A stretch of 64,000 bases of DNA from Dysgonomonas sp. HDW5A (GTDB lineage Bacteria > Bacteroidota > Bacteroidia > Bacteroidales > Dysgonomonadaceae): contig NZ_CP049857.1 in NCBI RefSeq assembly GCF_011299555.1, forward strand, positions 3,658,001 through 3,722,000, read 5' to 3'. The stretch's first letter is position 1, and every line of letters starts with the position of its first letter. The position numbers and the translations under genes are program-made. Under the pieces are notes generated by a model, which was not told the origin of the DNA, did no database searches, and saw only the letters and a list, made by a program, of their open reading frames with translations. This document shows positions 21,702 through 31,372 of the stretch, piece by piece.

Positions 21702-24152
21702 TTATTTACTTTTGAACGTATATGTTTTTCCCTGTTCGGTTTTGAGATCGTATGTATATGATTTTTTATCAGATGCAATAGACGGTTGTGCTTTATCGGA
21801 GATTATAGGTTGTTTTACTTCTGGTGTTGAATAAAGCGGATTTGTATTTATACCTTTTGCTTGTTTCAGTCCGTTTCCTTGTAAAGGTGAGTTAACTTTT
21901 AAGCGACAACTTCCTCCGTTTTTAGAGACTATTTTCAGAGACTCCACTTTTCCGTCTTTCCAATCGATGTCTATTACAAATCCACCACGGGCAACAAGGC
22001 CTTTGATGCTTCCTGTTTTCCAAACACTCGGTAAAGCGGGCAATATGTAGATAAATCCGTCGTGACTTTGCACAAACATTTCAGCAATTCCAGCAGTACA
22101 GCCAAAGTTCCCATCGATCTGAAAGGGTGGGTGAGCATCAAACATATTGCTGTAAGTACCTCCTTTTTTCTTTTCGTTAGTAACTAGATTCAATTGCTCT
22201 GTTAACAATTTATACGCATGATCTCCATCTAAAAGACGTGCCCAAAGGCATACTTTCCATCCCATTGACCATCCTGTAGATGGATCGCCCCGTTGAATTA
22301 AAGTGTTTTTAGCAGCCTCACTCAATTCGGGTGTGTGAAGTGGAGATATCTGGTTACTTGGGTATAATCCATATAAATGAGATACATGGCGGTGTTTGTC
22401 TTCGGGTGAATCCCAGTCATAGATCCATTCTTGTAACTGACCATGTTGTCCGATCTGCATAGGGGGTAATTTCGCCCTTTTCATTCGCAATGTGTCTGCG
22501 AATGCTTTGTCTAAGCCTAATATATTAGCAGCATCTATAACATTCGAAAACAGGTCGAAAACCAATTGATTATCCATTGTCGTTCCTGCTGCTATGGTAG
22601 CTTTTAGATTACTGCCTGCATGAACATTTTCGGGAGAATTGGAAGGAGATACAACCAACCAGCTATGATCGGGTTCTTCAATCAGAAAATCAACAAAGAA
22701 TAGTGCAGCACCTTTCATTACCTGATAAACGTCTTGCAGGTATTTTTTATCACCTGTGTATAAGTAGCGATACCATAAATGTTGGCTTACCCATGCACCT
22801 CCTGTCGGCCACATTCCCGATGTTGCCTGATCCACTGGTGCTGTGGTTCTCCATATATCCGTATTGTGGTGTAGTACCCATCCACGGGTATGGTACATCA
22901 TTTTAGCAGTTGTTTCACCTGTTTCGGCAACCTCTTTTACTAATTGCAACATAGGGTCGTGCATCTCGCTTAGGTTGGTCGATTCGGCAGGCCAATAATT
23001 CATCTCTAAGTTTATATTACAAGTATATTTACTGTCCCAAGAGGGCAGGAGTCTGTCATTCCATATTCCTTGTAAATTAGCAGGTTGAGTATTGGGTTGC
23101 GAAGATGAAATCAACAAATAACGTCCGAATTGAAAATACAAAGCAGCCAATTGAGGATCAAATGTCTGTGCAAATTCTTTGATTCTTACATCAGTCGGTT
23201 TTAAAACTGCATCGGTTGTACCTAAATTCAAGGAAACACGATCCATATACTGACGGTAAAAATTAGTATGGTTTTGTTTTGCTAAAGAGTAATCTTTTCG
23301 GATTGCATCATCAATATATTGTTTGCATTTCAATGTCTTATCCCCTGATATATCTTTGTAATTGATAAAGTTTGTAGCAATAGCAATGTAGATGATCACT
23401 TCATCGGCATTTTCTATGCTGATTATATTATCTTTTATTTGATAAGTCCCTCCAATGATTTTTGGTTTAACCCTTGCTTCTAATTGTACTTTTCCGCTTT
23501 GTTTTTCATGGGTTTGGGTGATAGCCGAAACTATAATCTGATTATTATCGTCAGTATATTCTACTTTCTCTTGTGGAGTTGTCAAAAAAGCATTGCAAGA
23601 AATGCTGGCAGGCTTATCGGCTGTTAATCGAACTATAATCACCTGATCGGTAAATGAGGTGAGAATTTCACGCTTAAAGGTAACACCGTTCACTTTATAG
23701 CTTACTGTTGCTGTAGCATCAGATATATCTAAATCTCTGTAGAAGTCTGTATATCTCTCATGTCCCGGAAAAGAAATAAACAAATCGCCCATTGTTTGAT
23801 AAGGCATTCCGTGATTCTTTTTCGACATTAGTTTTTCATTTGCTAATTGCTGTGCTTCAACATACTTTTTCTCGAAAATAAGCTTGCGGACTTCTTGTAA
23901 AACTTCGGGAGCAACTTCGTGTGCATTATTATTGGGAGAGCCAGCCCAAATGGTTTCTTCATTCAGCTGTAAATGTTCAACAGAGGGAACACCAAATACC
24001 ATCGCTCCTAAACGCCCGTTACCCAATGGAAGTGCTTCATTCCAATCGGCGGCAGGTTTATTATACCACAGACGTAAATGATCGGTGCCTTTTGCTGTCA
24101 TCCACTGTGATGAAAAGCAGAATAGGATTAAAAGATATGCGAGTTTTTTCAT
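21702..24152 (-). CDS. GH95 alpha-L-fucosidase / alpha-L-galactosidase
   Basis: An 816-residue secreted enzyme ([22 protein letters not shown]). The N-terminal domain opens [29 protein letters not shown], the hallmark of GH95, and the (alpha/alpha)6 barrel contains [12 protein letters not shown] (about 381; the two Asn residues that activate water) and [11 protein letters not shown] (about 681; partner Asp). A C-terminal sandwich follows. GH95 enzymes invert alpha-L-fucosides or alpha-L-galactosides; a GH95 member is the known alpha-L-galactosidase for RG-II chain A. Because an L-galactose oxidation cassette sits in the opposite arm, the L-galactosidase reading is preferred here, but that is inference. 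It is separated from GH140 by 65 bp and from the esterase gene by 25 bp. Confidence 0.88.
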   Translation of the reverse strand: MKKLAYLLILFCFSSQWMTAKGTDHLRLWYNKPAADWNEALPLGNGRLGAMVFGVPSVEHLQLNEETIWAGSPNNNAHEVAPEVLQEVRKLIFEKKYVEAQQLANEKLMSKKNHGMPYQTMGDLFISFPGHERYTDFYRDLDISDATATVSYKVNGVTFKREILTSFTDQVIIVRLTADKPASISCNAFLTTPQEKVEYTDDNNQIIVSAITQTHEKQSGKVQLEARVKPKIIGGTYQIKDNIISIENADEVIIYIAIATNFINYKDISGDKTLKCKQYIDDAIRKDYSLAKQNHTNFYRQYMDRVSLNLGTTDAVLKPTDVRIKEFAQTFDPQLAALYFQFGRYLLISSSQPNTQPANLQGIWNDRLLPSWDSKYTCNINLEMNYWPAESTNLSEMHDPMLQLVKEVAETGETTAKMMYHTRGWVLHHNTDIWRTTAPVDQATSGMWPTGGAWVSQHLWYRYLYTGDKKYLQDVYQVMKGAALFFVDFLIEEPDHSWLVVSPSNSPENVHAGSNLKATIAAGTTMDNQLVFDLFSNVIDAANILGLDKAFADTLRMKRAKLPPMQIGQHGQLQEWIYDWDSPEDKHRHVSHLYGLYPSNQISPLHTPELSEAAKNTLIQRGDPSTGWSMGWKVCLWARLLDGDHAYKLLTEQLNLVTNEKKKGGTYSNMFDAHPPFQIDGNFGCTAGIAEMFVQSHDGFIYILPALPSVWKTGSIKGLVARGGFVIDIDWKDGKVESLKIVSKNGGSCRLKVNSPLQGNGLKQAKGINTNPLYSTPEVKQPIISDKAQPSIASDKKSYTYDLKTEQGKTYTFKSK

Positions 24153-24177
24153 AGCTATTTTAGTTAAGATATGAGGT

Positions 24178-25578
24178 TTATTCTTGGATGCCCACTTGTC
24201 TCAAAACGTTGATTAAAGCTTCTTTTCCTTTGATGGCATTTGCAGGAAGATTTTCTCCATTTTTACCGAAAGCATACATTTGCCATTCGGCTTCGATAGT
24301 AATTGTGCTTTCGTCATATTGACCGTCTTTATTTTTAAGTGTCTCGGCACTTAGTCCGAATTTCTCGGCAATAAAATCGTATGTAGCTATTCTTTTAGAA
24401 AAGCCATAATCGTGACCTTCGTCAGGTAAGTGTATATTCTTTACATTATTGGTTGCTCCATAAAATCCGTAAATCCGTTTTATAAATGGATATTCTAAAG
24501 TAGGAACACTGCTCGACCAATCTTTGCCATCAGATATTATTAATTGAGATTTGGGGGCAAATATGGCAGCTACTTCTGCATTATTGGTACGATTTCCACA
24601 CAGGTGAGTGGGCATACCGCTTTCGCACGGACATCCTCCATTGAAATGTGAAGCCAGCATAACAACAGGGATACTCAGGTTTATACGATCATCTATGGCT
24701 GACATCATCATAGTCATACTTCCTCCTCCTGAACCTCCGGTGATTCCAACACGAGACGAGTCTGATTCTTTAAGGGTTAACAGATAATCTAATATCCGTA
24801 TAGCATTTAGTGTTTGTATAGAGTGTGCTGCACTCAGCCGATGTAATGTCCCGTCAAATTGAAGCAGGCTTTCACCCCAAGCAAAGAGATCCCAAGAAGC
24901 GGAAATAATTCCCATACGTGCTTGCATAGCACAGCGTTTTTGTTGGTCTTCTCGATACCTTCCTAGTCCAAAATGTCCATTCGGATTAAGCATTATGGGA
25001 CATTTATCTTTTATTTTTGCCGGTTTATAAATAGATCCGCAAACATATATTCCGGGTAATGTTTCAATAGCAAAATTTTCGACTGTATATCCGTCGTATT
25101 GTCTTTTAGCAGTAAGTATTACTTTCGAATTGGGTTTTTCGGGTAATGGCGATACCCTCAAAGCTTCTTTGAAGCAGGGAATAAGTTCCGTTTTGCGTTT
25201 TTCCCAACTCGATTTATCATTATATTGTGATTCGAGGTATTTCAGGAATTTTTCTCCTTGAGATACATTTGTTCTGGCATATTCGAATGATTTTATTTTA
25301 AACTTACCATTATCCATCACAAAAGTATAATCGAAAGGTGCCAATACAGCATACAGGCTTTCTTCAGCACTCCATGGCTTGATTCTCCAATCTGCATAAT
25401 TCAATATTTTGCCATCTATCATCTTCTCATCATATTTGATTTTGATATTGAACTGCTGCTCAATATCAGACAGAACTTCCTTTAAGGGACGTGCATAAGA
25501 ATCGTCTGTTGTTTGCGCGAACAAAAAAGGTGAAATAAAAGTCAATTGCAGTAAGAATATAATTATAAGCTTTTTCAT
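24178..25578 (-). CDS. Secreted alpha/beta-hydrolase esterase with STN-like N-terminal domain
   Basis: A 466-residue protein with signal peptide ([22 protein letters not shown]). Residues about 30-95 ([20 protein letters not shown] ... [12 protein letters not shown]-type pattern) look like the STN domain of secretins and TonB receptors, odd on a hydrolase. The rest is an alpha/beta-hydrolase of the acetyl-xylan-esterase/DUF1749-like kind: nucleophile Ser in [10 protein letters not shown] (about 283), and a catalytic His in LPDEGHDYG (about 388). An unusual alpha/beta-hydrolase in the B. thetaiotaomicron RG-II locus is a pectin methylesterase; position beside GH28 and overall form suggest the same job here. 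Its ATG shares one base with the GH28 stop (TAATG), so translation is coupled. Acetyl esterase activity is the main alternative. Confidence 0.72.
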   Translation of the reverse strand: MKKLIIIFLLQLTFISPFLFAQTTDDSYARPLKEVLSDIEQQFNIKIKYDEKMIDGKILNYADWRIKPWSAEESLYAVLAPFDYTFVMDNGKFKIKSFEYARTNVSQGEKFLKYLESQYNDKSSWEKRKTELIPCFKEALRVSPLPEKPNSKVILTAKRQYDGYTVENFAIETLPGIYVCGSIYKPAKIKDKCPIMLNPNGHFGLGRYREDQQKRCAMQARMGIISASWDLFAWGESLLQFDGTLHRLSAAHSIQTLNAIRILDYLLTLKESDSSRVGITGGSGGGSMTMMMSAIDDRINLSIPVVMLASHFNGGCPCESGMPTHLCGNRTNNAEVAAIFAPKSQLIISDGKDWSSSVPTLEYPFIKRIYGFYGATNNVKNIHLPDEGHDYGFSKRIATYDFIAEKFGLSAETLKNKDGQYDESTITIEAEWQMYAFGKNGENLPANAIKGKEALINVLRQVGIQE

Positions 25579-27161
25579 TATTCTATAATTATTGCATTCG
25601 GATTTAGATCCTGTGATTTCTCAATAGTTTGGTTTAATCTTTTAAGATAGTTGCCTGTCAGTATAATATTGTTGGTACTTGCTCCCTCTGCTTTTAAGAA
25701 CGATTTGCTTCCGGAAAGAGGAAAGCATCTATTAATAAAAACGTCTTTAACATCTGTCAATGAGATTAAACTTTTCTCAGGATTAGGTTGTAATGTATAT
25801 ACATTATTCATGTATATATTTTCCGAATTCTTAATTGTAAATGAGGGGCTTAAAGTTGCATTTACCTGAACATCAGTAAATGTCAAATCCTTTGATTTGT
25901 AAATGTCAAATCCTGTTTGAGCATCTATATTAACATCAGTAAAAGTTATATTCGAAATGGGAGCTTCTTCGATTCCCCAGATAGTACAGGCTGCATTAAC
26001 GCCCGATCCTGTAATGTTTGAGAAGTGAATGTTTCTGAATATAGGCGTTCTTTCTGACAGAGGTTCGGCAGGTACATTCGAATAGAAAAGATTCAATGTA
26101 ACTGCCTCTTTCTTGATGTTTTTCATCACCACATTGCTTACCCTTATTTCTTCCACTATTCCGCCTCTTCCTCTAGTCGATTTTATACGGATACCCCTGT
26201 CCGTTCCGTCGAAAATACAATTTGAAATAGTTATTTTACGAACATCGCCTGACATTTCGCTACCTATAACTACACCTCCGTGACCTGCCAGCATCGTACA
26301 GTTGGTGATTGTCACATTCTCGCAAGGTGTCGCATATTCACGACCTTGAAGGTCACGTCCCGATTTCAATGTAATACAATCGTCTCCCACACTGATATGG
26401 CAATCCGAAATATGGACATCTTTGCATGATGATGGATTGATGCCATCGGTATTTGGAGAATAGGGGTTAAAAATAGATACGCCTTTGACAGTTATATTTT
26501 CGCAGAACTCAGGATTTATTGTCCAGAAAGGAGAGTTAACAATTGTAATTCCTTCTATCAATATATTCTTACTTTTGTACATCTGAATGAATGGGGGACG
26601 AAAGAATTTTTTATCAAACGTTCTTTTCCAGTCCGATTGTTTTTCTATTTTTAAATTCGGATTTTCTTTATCCCAAAGTTCCTGTAAAGGAGCAACTCTT
26701 TTCAATAGTGGTGCATATTTTTCAATCCCATCCATTGCCCATGCCACATGCCACCAATGAGAACCGTTTCCGTCGATTTTACCTCTTCCTTTGATAGTGA
26801 TATTCTCTTTTTCGTAAGCATAAAACAGAGGGCAGAAGCTTTTCATAACAACGCCTTCATAACGCATCTCTACAAATGGAAGGTATTCTTCGTATTCACC
26901 CGAAAATAGAATTGTAGCTCCCGATTCGATATCAATAGTTATATTACTTTCTAGTTTTATAGGACCTGTAAGGTATGTTCCTGCAGGAAAATATAACGTA
27001 CCTCCTCCATCTGCGGTTAGCTTATCGATGGCTTTTTTTATTATCGCGGTATTTGAGGTTTTTCCGTCAGTTTTTCCTCCGAAAGATTTCAAGTTAATCG
27101 TTTCAGCATTACTGAAAAAAAATACACTTAGAAAATAAATAGTTAATAATAAGTTCTTCAT
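25578..27161 (-). CDS. GH28 polygalacturonase / exo-galacturonidase
   Basis: I start at ATG 27161, which gives a clean signal peptide (MKNLLLTIYFLSVFFFSNA) and 527 residues; the ATG eight codons upstream adds MNKHNIDT before it. The protein opens INLKSFGGKTDGKTSNTAIIKKAI and GGTLYFPAGTYLTGPI, typical of GH28 beta-helices. Catalytic motifs are all present in order: NTDGI (about 239), GDDC (about 262), GHGG (about 294) and RIK (about 325). It is longer than endo-polygalacturonases, in keeping with exo-acting enzymes that remove galacturonic acid from RG-II. It is the first gene after lacI, 60 bp downstream of it across a long palindrome, and may have its own 5' end there. Confidence 0.9.
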   Translation of the reverse strand: MKNLLLTIYFLSVFFFSNAETINLKSFGGKTDGKTSNTAIIKKAIDKLTADGGGTLYFPAGTYLTGPIKLESNITIDIESGATILFSGEYEEYLPFVEMRYEGVVMKSFCPLFYAYEKENITIKGRGKIDGNGSHWWHVAWAMDGIEKYAPLLKRVAPLQELWDKENPNLKIEKQSDWKRTFDKKFFRPPFIQMYKSKNILIEGITIVNSPFWTINPEFCENITVKGVSIFNPYSPNTDGINPSSCKDVHISDCHISVGDDCITLKSGRDLQGREYATPCENVTITNCTMLAGHGGVVIGSEMSGDVRKITISNCIFDGTDRGIRIKSTRGRGGIVEEIRVSNVVMKNIKKEAVTLNLFYSNVPAEPLSERTPIFRNIHFSNITGSGVNAACTIWGIEEAPISNITFTDVNIDAQTGFDIYKSKDLTFTDVQVNATLSPSFTIKNSENIYMNNVYTLQPNPEKSLISLTDVKDVFINRCFPLSGSKSFLKAEGASTNNIILTGNYLKRLNQTIEKSQDLNPNAIIIE

Positions 27162-27206
27162 CGTATCTATATTGTGTTTATTCAAGTATCGGTATTAGGT
27201 TGTTTG

Positions 27207-27236
27207 ACCTGTTTAGTTTGATCAAACTAAACAGGT
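27207..27236. repeat. Perfect 30-bp palindrome across the lacI stop codon
   Basis: The left half is ACCTGTTTAGTTTGA and the right half is its exact reverse complement, centred between 27,221 and 27,222, so it contains the last codons of the LacI gene and its TGA. No T-run follows on the minus strand (it continues CAAACAACC). It would form a 13-15 bp hairpin in lacI mRNA: a terminator without a tail, an mRNA-stability element, or a regulator site before GH28. Confidence 0.8.
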
Positions 27237-28223
27237 ATGCAGACTTGCTTGCAATTCTATCTTCTCAGTCTTATTTGATTTATTAATTATTTGATTCATT
27301 AATATATCTATTGCTTTTCTCCCCATTTCGGGCAATGGTTGCATCATATAAGGTACATCATAATTTACGAAATCGAATATTTCATTTTTATCAAAACTCA
27401 TCAGATTTATTTTCTTAAATAAATTCCTATCCAGTTGTTGCATATACTTTATTCCTGCCACGCAAATACTGTCAGTGGAGAAAAAGATACCGTCGAGATC
27501 TTTAATCTGAAGCAATTCATTGATTGCATTGGTTGTATCTTCTGTAATATTTTCATAGCTAACTTCCTTAATAAGTTCAGGATCAAAAATAGAGGCTTTT
27601 TGTACAGCTTCTGCATATCCGCGTTTACGTTCGATCATATGATGAAGTTTATTCTGATAAGTTAGCAATGCTATTTTTTTACACCCTAAAGCTATGAGGT
27701 GTTTGGTAGCTAACCAGGATGTCTGATAATTATCAATCATTACATGACTTGTCTCAATAGCCGGAAAACACCTGTCAAGCAGTACCACGGGAATCTTCGA
27801 TTTAACCAGTTTCGATATATATTCTTCTCCATTCTCTGTGGGAACAATAATGAAACCATCCACTTGTCTGCTTTGAAGTGTTTGTATCATTTTTTCCATC
27901 TTTGAAGTATCTTCATTCGTATTGGTTATAATAATAGTATATCCGAGCTTTTCGGCATATTCCTGTATATGAAATGCAAGAGTTGCAAAGAATATATTCG
28001 ATATATCAGCTACAATAAGTCCTATTGTTTCTGAGCGACCAATTCGTAAGCTTCGTGCAAGATTATTAGGCTCATAGTTTAACTCTTTGGCTTTAGCTCT
28101 GATCTTTTCAGCCATTTCGTGTCCCACTCTGCCTTCCTTTTCTTTGCCGTTAATAACTAACGAAACTGTAGCGTTGGAAACCCCTAATGCAATTGCTATA
28201 TCTTTAATTGAAACTCGTGCCAT
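27222..28223 (-). CDS. LacI-family transcription regulator
   Basis: A 333-residue regulator. Residues 1-60 are the LacI helix-turn-helix and hinge (MARVSIKDIAIALGVSNATVSLVINGK ... YEPNNLARSLR in pattern), and residues 60-333 are the periplasmic-binding-protein-like effector domain (TIGLIVADISNIFFA, VDGFIIVPT, LDGIFFSTDSICVAG). The hinge helix sequence NNLARSL is of the kind that inserts at a central CpG of a palindromic operator, which matches the TTAAACGTTTAA sites found before susC and in this gene's own promoter. It lies inside the leftward enzyme chain. The ligand is unknown; an RG-II-derived sugar such as galacturonate, L-galactose or L-rhamnose is a guess. It is probably the local regulator of both arms. 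Confidence 0.9.
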   Translation of the reverse strand: MARVSIKDIAIALGVSNATVSLVINGKEKEGRVGHEMAEKIRAKAKELNYEPNNLARSLRIGRSETIGLIVADISNIFFATLAFHIQEYAEKLGYTIIITNTNEDTSKMEKMIQTLQSRQVDGFIIVPTENGEEYISKLVKSKIPVVLLDRCFPAIETSHVMIDNYQTSWLATKHLIALGCKKIALLTYQNKLHHMIERKRGYAEAVQKASIFDPELIKEVSYENITEDTTNAINELLQIKDLDGIFFSTDSICVAGIKYMQQLDRNLFKKINLMSFDKNEIFDFVNYDVPYMMQPLPEMGRKAIDILMNQIINKSNKTEKIELQASLHTCLV

Positions 28224-28252
28224 TGTAGTGATATTTATAGTTCTCGATTTTA

Positions 28253-28260
28253 CAAAAGTA
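28253..28260 (-). promoter_or_regulatory. lacI promoter -7 element TACTTTTG
   Basis: The minus strand reads GTTG, 18 bases, TACTTTTG, close to the Bacteroidota -33/-7 pattern, about 30 bp before the lacI ATG. The LacI-type operator at 28,266-28,277 lies in the spacer, so bound repressor would block it. Confidence 0.55.
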
Positions 28261-28265
28261 TTAGA

Positions 28266-28277
28266 TTAAACGTTTTA
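28266..28277. promoter_or_regulatory. LacI-type operator, lacI copy (TTAAACGTTTTA)
   Basis: It matches TTAAACGTTTAA at 11 of 12 positions and lies between the -33 and -7 elements of the lacI promoter. This points to autorepression. The same site occurs twice before susC. Confidence 0.65.
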
Positions 28278-28291
28278 GCAACTTGTTTTCA

Positions 28292-28309
28292 TTATGTTAT
28301 GTAACATAA
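28292..28309. promoter_or_regulatory. Inverted repeat TTATGTTA-TG-TAACATAA
   Basis: Perfect 8-bp arms with a 2-bp centre lie just upstream of the lacI promoter and about 40 bp after the stop of the preceding GH2 gene. The form fits a dimeric regulator site of the CRP/FNR kind; no binding protein can be named. Confidence 0.4.
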
Positions 28310-28347
28310 ATTGCAGAAACAAATACTACTTTTATAGTCGTCATATC

Positions 28348-30948
28348 TTATTGTCCAAATTCGGTTTGCTGCCTTTCTACTTCATCTAAAGCTTTTTTTC
28401 TTTCTTCCTCTGTCAGCTGTCTGTTAAAACTTCGCTGATATGCTTCACTGGCATTCTTATTGGCTATCGGTTTTTCGAGGAATAGAAGCGTACGATTTGA
28501 TGGAATCGTTTCGAATTCGATATCAGCCGGAGTAGGAGCGTGCTCTCCCTCAAACAACACACAGGCATGTACTTTTATTTTTCCGGGATTTATGGTCGAC
28601 CGAACTAAAACAGGGGCAGAACCAAATTCTACAATTCTTGGATTGGCACCGATTTGCGATCCTCCGATTATTTCTCCTTCTCCTTCTACTGTAAATAGGA
28701 TTTGTTCTTTAGCCAATCTGCGAATATTGCCTTCATCATCTGTTACTTCACATATAACGGGTACAAAATCAGATCCATCTGCATACAATTGTCTGCCTTC
28801 ATTATCTATTCTTAAGCTCAATTTGGTAGAGCGTCTCGATGGCATTTTAGTTGTAGAACAAACTACTTTTCCATTTATAAGACCTTCGGCTACAAAAGTT
28901 ACTTTCTGCCATTGTTTTTGTACATATGGATATTCCCTCATGGCATTGAAATCAAATACATCTTTGAAAATAACAGGAGGATGGGGCATTCCATATTTAG
29001 CCTTCTGTACTTTCTGGATCAAAGTATCTTTTCCGTAAACAATTAGTCTAACTTCATCGCAATTGGTAAATAGGGTTACATCCGTATCTGAAAAAGGAGA
29101 TATTTCATGTGCAATAAATATCATAGGACCTGTTTCAGATAGAGGGTGTTTAAGGTTTGCATCTACCTGACTCTTGAACATATAATAGGAGTATTTAGGC
29201 TGGCGGAATGCGTCCATCAGTCCTCCCCAATATGGATCGGGATGATAACCTCTCTGATGATCGAAAGGATGCCACAATGCACCTCCTATGAACTGATTAC
29301 TCTCGGTGTACATTTCATTGTAAGCTTTAGCTAACTGCAGGGCTTGAACTACTTGAGGTCTCTCTCCCCAACTGCGGGATGCTCTGTTATTTGTATTATG
29401 AGCATACCAGTCATCTACGTTTTCACCAAATTCACGTGTGAATATCGATTGCTTGTAATTTCCTACATCTTTAGGCCATCCGTAGACTACTTCGTAATTG
29501 TCGGCAACACCTTCCGAATGTGCATCAGCCACACAGAAAGCTCCCATATACGGATATTCTTCGTGTGTGATCTTATGAGCATTAAGCGAGAAATCTAAAG
29601 GAAAGCGAGTTTCATTTAATATTGGTTCCCACATTAGAACCGATGGGTGATTACGATCTCTCCGTATCATGTTGCGTATATCTTTGTAAACCAATTCCGC
29701 AAATTGAGGGTCTTTATTCCAGTATTGCCATCCGGGAGTTGCTACAATAACAAATATGCCCAATTCGTCGCAGGCATCCATGAAAGAGGGGTCTTGCGGA
29801 TAATGTGCCACACGAACTATGCGACAGCCTGCATCACGAAGTTTCTTGGCATCCCGCCAATGTTGAGAGTTAGGAACAGCATTGCCCACATAGGCAAAAT
29901 CCTGATGACGGTTTCCTCCTATCAGTTTGTCTGATAATTCATCGTTTAACCAAAATCCGTCCTTCCCTCTGAATTCTGCTTTTCTAATTCCTGCACGTGT
30001 AATTCCACCATCTAATATTTTACCGTTTGATGAGATAATTTTTGACTCGATATGGTATAAATAAGGACTATCAGGTGACCATAAGTGAGGAGAGTTTACT
30101 TCTATTTTTTGACTTGTTTGTTTTGATTCTCCTTTTCTCAGATTGATTTTAGATGTAAGTGTTTTTATATGATTCCCGTTAGCATCGCACAGGCGAGTCT
30201 CTATTTTGATATTTTCATTATTTGCAGACTTATTCACGATATCGGTATCAATAACTATAGATGCTTTCTTTTTAGATATTTCATCGTAATGTACAAATAT
30301 GCCACCACCGGCAGGCTTATCCTCTTTATTTGGGTCGGATATATGAATTTTTGAAGTTGTTATTAACCATACATCCCTGTAGATACCTCCATGATATGTA
30401 AAGTCGAGAGTGGATTGCTTTTTTCCCGGAGGAAAACTCTTGTCATCGGAGTTATCCGTTAATACTGCAATCAAACATTTGTCACCTGCTTTTATTCCAT
30501 ATTGAGTTAATTCTATGCTAAAAGGTAGATAGCCTCCTAAATGTTCCTCTACCTTTGTACCATTTAAGTAAACAGTTGTTTTGCCCATTGCCGCTTCAAA
30601 ATAAACGTTTATGAGTTTATCCTCTAAGGTTCCGTCTACTATGAAATGTTTTCTGTACCATGCCGGTCCCTGATAGTTCCGACCACCACTTGCCTCTGCA
30701 GGCATTAACTGAACTGTGTGAGGTGTAGAAACGATATCCCATTTAGAGTCATCAAAATCTACGAGTTCCGCTCCCTTCGGATTACCTCTTTGAAATCGCC
30801 AGCCCACATTAAAGTTATAAACTTTTCTCCCTGAATCATTCAAATCAAAAAGTCCTGCAACAGATGTTTTCGGTTGAAGGTCTTTCCCAAAAGAGGTAAG
30901 TGATAAAAATAGAGAAAATAATAAAAAAAGTATTTTTTTATTCATCAT
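28348..30948 (-). CDS. GH2 family beta-glycosidase, first gene of the leftward arm
   Basis: An 866-residue secreted protein (MMNKKILFLLFSLFLSLTSFG). GH2 sugar-binding domain (VYNFNVGWRFQRGNPKGAE; HTVQLMPAEASGGRNYQGPAWYRKHF in pattern), Ig-like domain, and TIM barrel with acid/base Glu in WEPILNETR (about 443) and nucleophile Glu in FTREFGENVD (about 506). Two further C-terminal sandwich domains follow (DUF4982-like; VEGEGEIIGGSQIG). The acid/base segment deviates from the common NE-S form. RG-II loci hold several GH2 genes with beta-galactosidase, beta-glucuronidase or alpha-L-arabinopyranosidase activity, and I cannot choose between them. It starts the leftward arm, head to head with susC across 495 bp. 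The second of its two initial Met codons is equally possible as start. Confidence 0.82.
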   Translation of the reverse strand: MMNKKILFLLFSLFLSLTSFGKDLQPKTSVAGLFDLNDSGRKVYNFNVGWRFQRGNPKGAELVDFDDSKWDIVSTPHTVQLMPAEASGGRNYQGPAWYRKHFIVDGTLEDKLINVYFEAAMGKTTVYLNGTKVEEHLGGYLPFSIELTQYGIKAGDKCLIAVLTDNSDDKSFPPGKKQSTLDFTYHGGIYRDVWLITTSKIHISDPNKEDKPAGGGIFVHYDEISKKKASIVIDTDIVNKSANNENIKIETRLCDANGNHIKTLTSKINLRKGESKQTSQKIEVNSPHLWSPDSPYLYHIESKIISSNGKILDGGITRAGIRKAEFRGKDGFWLNDELSDKLIGGNRHQDFAYVGNAVPNSQHWRDAKKLRDAGCRIVRVAHYPQDPSFMDACDELGIFVIVATPGWQYWNKDPQFAELVYKDIRNMIRRDRNHPSVLMWEPILNETRFPLDFSLNAHKITHEEYPYMGAFCVADAHSEGVADNYEVVYGWPKDVGNYKQSIFTREFGENVDDWYAHNTNNRASRSWGERPQVVQALQLAKAYNEMYTESNQFIGGALWHPFDHQRGYHPDPYWGGLMDAFRQPKYSYYMFKSQVDANLKHPLSETGPMIFIAHEISPFSDTDVTLFTNCDEVRLIVYGKDTLIQKVQKAKYGMPHPPVIFKDVFDFNAMREYPYVQKQWQKVTFVAEGLINGKVVCSTTKMPSRRSTKLSLRIDNEGRQLYADGSDFVPVICEVTDDEGNIRRLAKEQILFTVEGEGEIIGGSQIGANPRIVEFGSAPVLVRSTINPGKIKVHACVLFEGEHAPTPADIEFETIPSNRTLLFLEKPIANKNASEAYQRSFNRQLTEEERKKALDEVERQQTEFGQ
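30601..30612. promoter_or_regulatory. Intragenic LacI-operator-like palindrome ATAAACGTTTAT
   Basis: A perfect 12-bp palindrome with the same TAAACGTTTA core as the susC operators lies inside the GH2 coding region, about 740 bp from the operator pair. It could be an auxiliary site for DNA looping, or chance. Confidence 0.35.
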
Positions 30949-31010
30949 TGGTGTTCTTCAATTATGTATTAAATGGCTATATTTGGCCCCGATAAGTGTA
31001 ATTATATCGT

Positions 31011-31018
31011 CAAAAATA
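31011..31018 (-). promoter_or_regulatory. Candidate -7 element TATTTTTG for the leftward arm
   Basis: On the minus strand TATTTTTG fits TAnnTTTG, 63 bp before the GH2 start. No convincing -33 TTTG is seen, so confidence is limited. Confidence 0.35.
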
Positions 31019-31159
31019 GGTAAGATTTATCATAGTATAAAATGATTGAATCTTCTTACTTAATATAAGAACCCTTTACCTTATAATCGTTAACCTCTTG
31101 TATTAATAAGGGTTTGAGAGAATTTACCTGTTTTATAAAAGGCCGGAAATGTCAATAAT

Positions 31160-31191
31160 AAGATCAATTTAATTACAATTAAGATCAATTT
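31160..31191 (+). repeat. Direct repeat AAGATCAATTT, 21-bp period
   Basis: Two exact 11-base copies (31,160-31,170 and 31,181-31,191) are spaced 21 bp apart, two helical turns, ending 28 bp before the TACATTTG element. The layout suits a regulator that binds direct repeats. Confidence 0.45.
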
Positions 31192-31218
31192 GCATACATC
31201 AAAATATGAATAAGAACA

Positions 31219-31226
31219 TACATTTG
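31219..31226 (+). promoter_or_regulatory. Candidate susC promoter -7 element TACATTTG
   Basis: It fits TAnnTTTG. The nearest TTTG upstream (31,189-31,192) leaves a 26-bp spacer, longer than usual, which could mean activator dependence. Transcription from here would give a leader of about 210 bases containing both LacI-type sites. Confidence 0.4.
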
Positions 31227-31340
31227 CAATTGTCAAATACTATTTAGAAAAATTTACAAATTAACCGATCACTTATCTCAAAGTTTAAGAAAGCACAGCC
31301 CCTAGTTTAATTTTAATCTCAAATTTTCATCTAATACAAG

Positions 31341-31352
31341 TTAAACGTTTAA
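31341..31352. promoter_or_regulatory. LacI-type operator 1 before susC (TTAAACGTTTAA)
   Basis: A perfect palindrome with a central CpG, embedded in AAGTTAAACGTTTAATC. It has an identical 17-base copy 32 bp downstream. Confidence 0.7.
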
Positions 31353-31372
31353 TCAAAATAATGCATTCTAAG

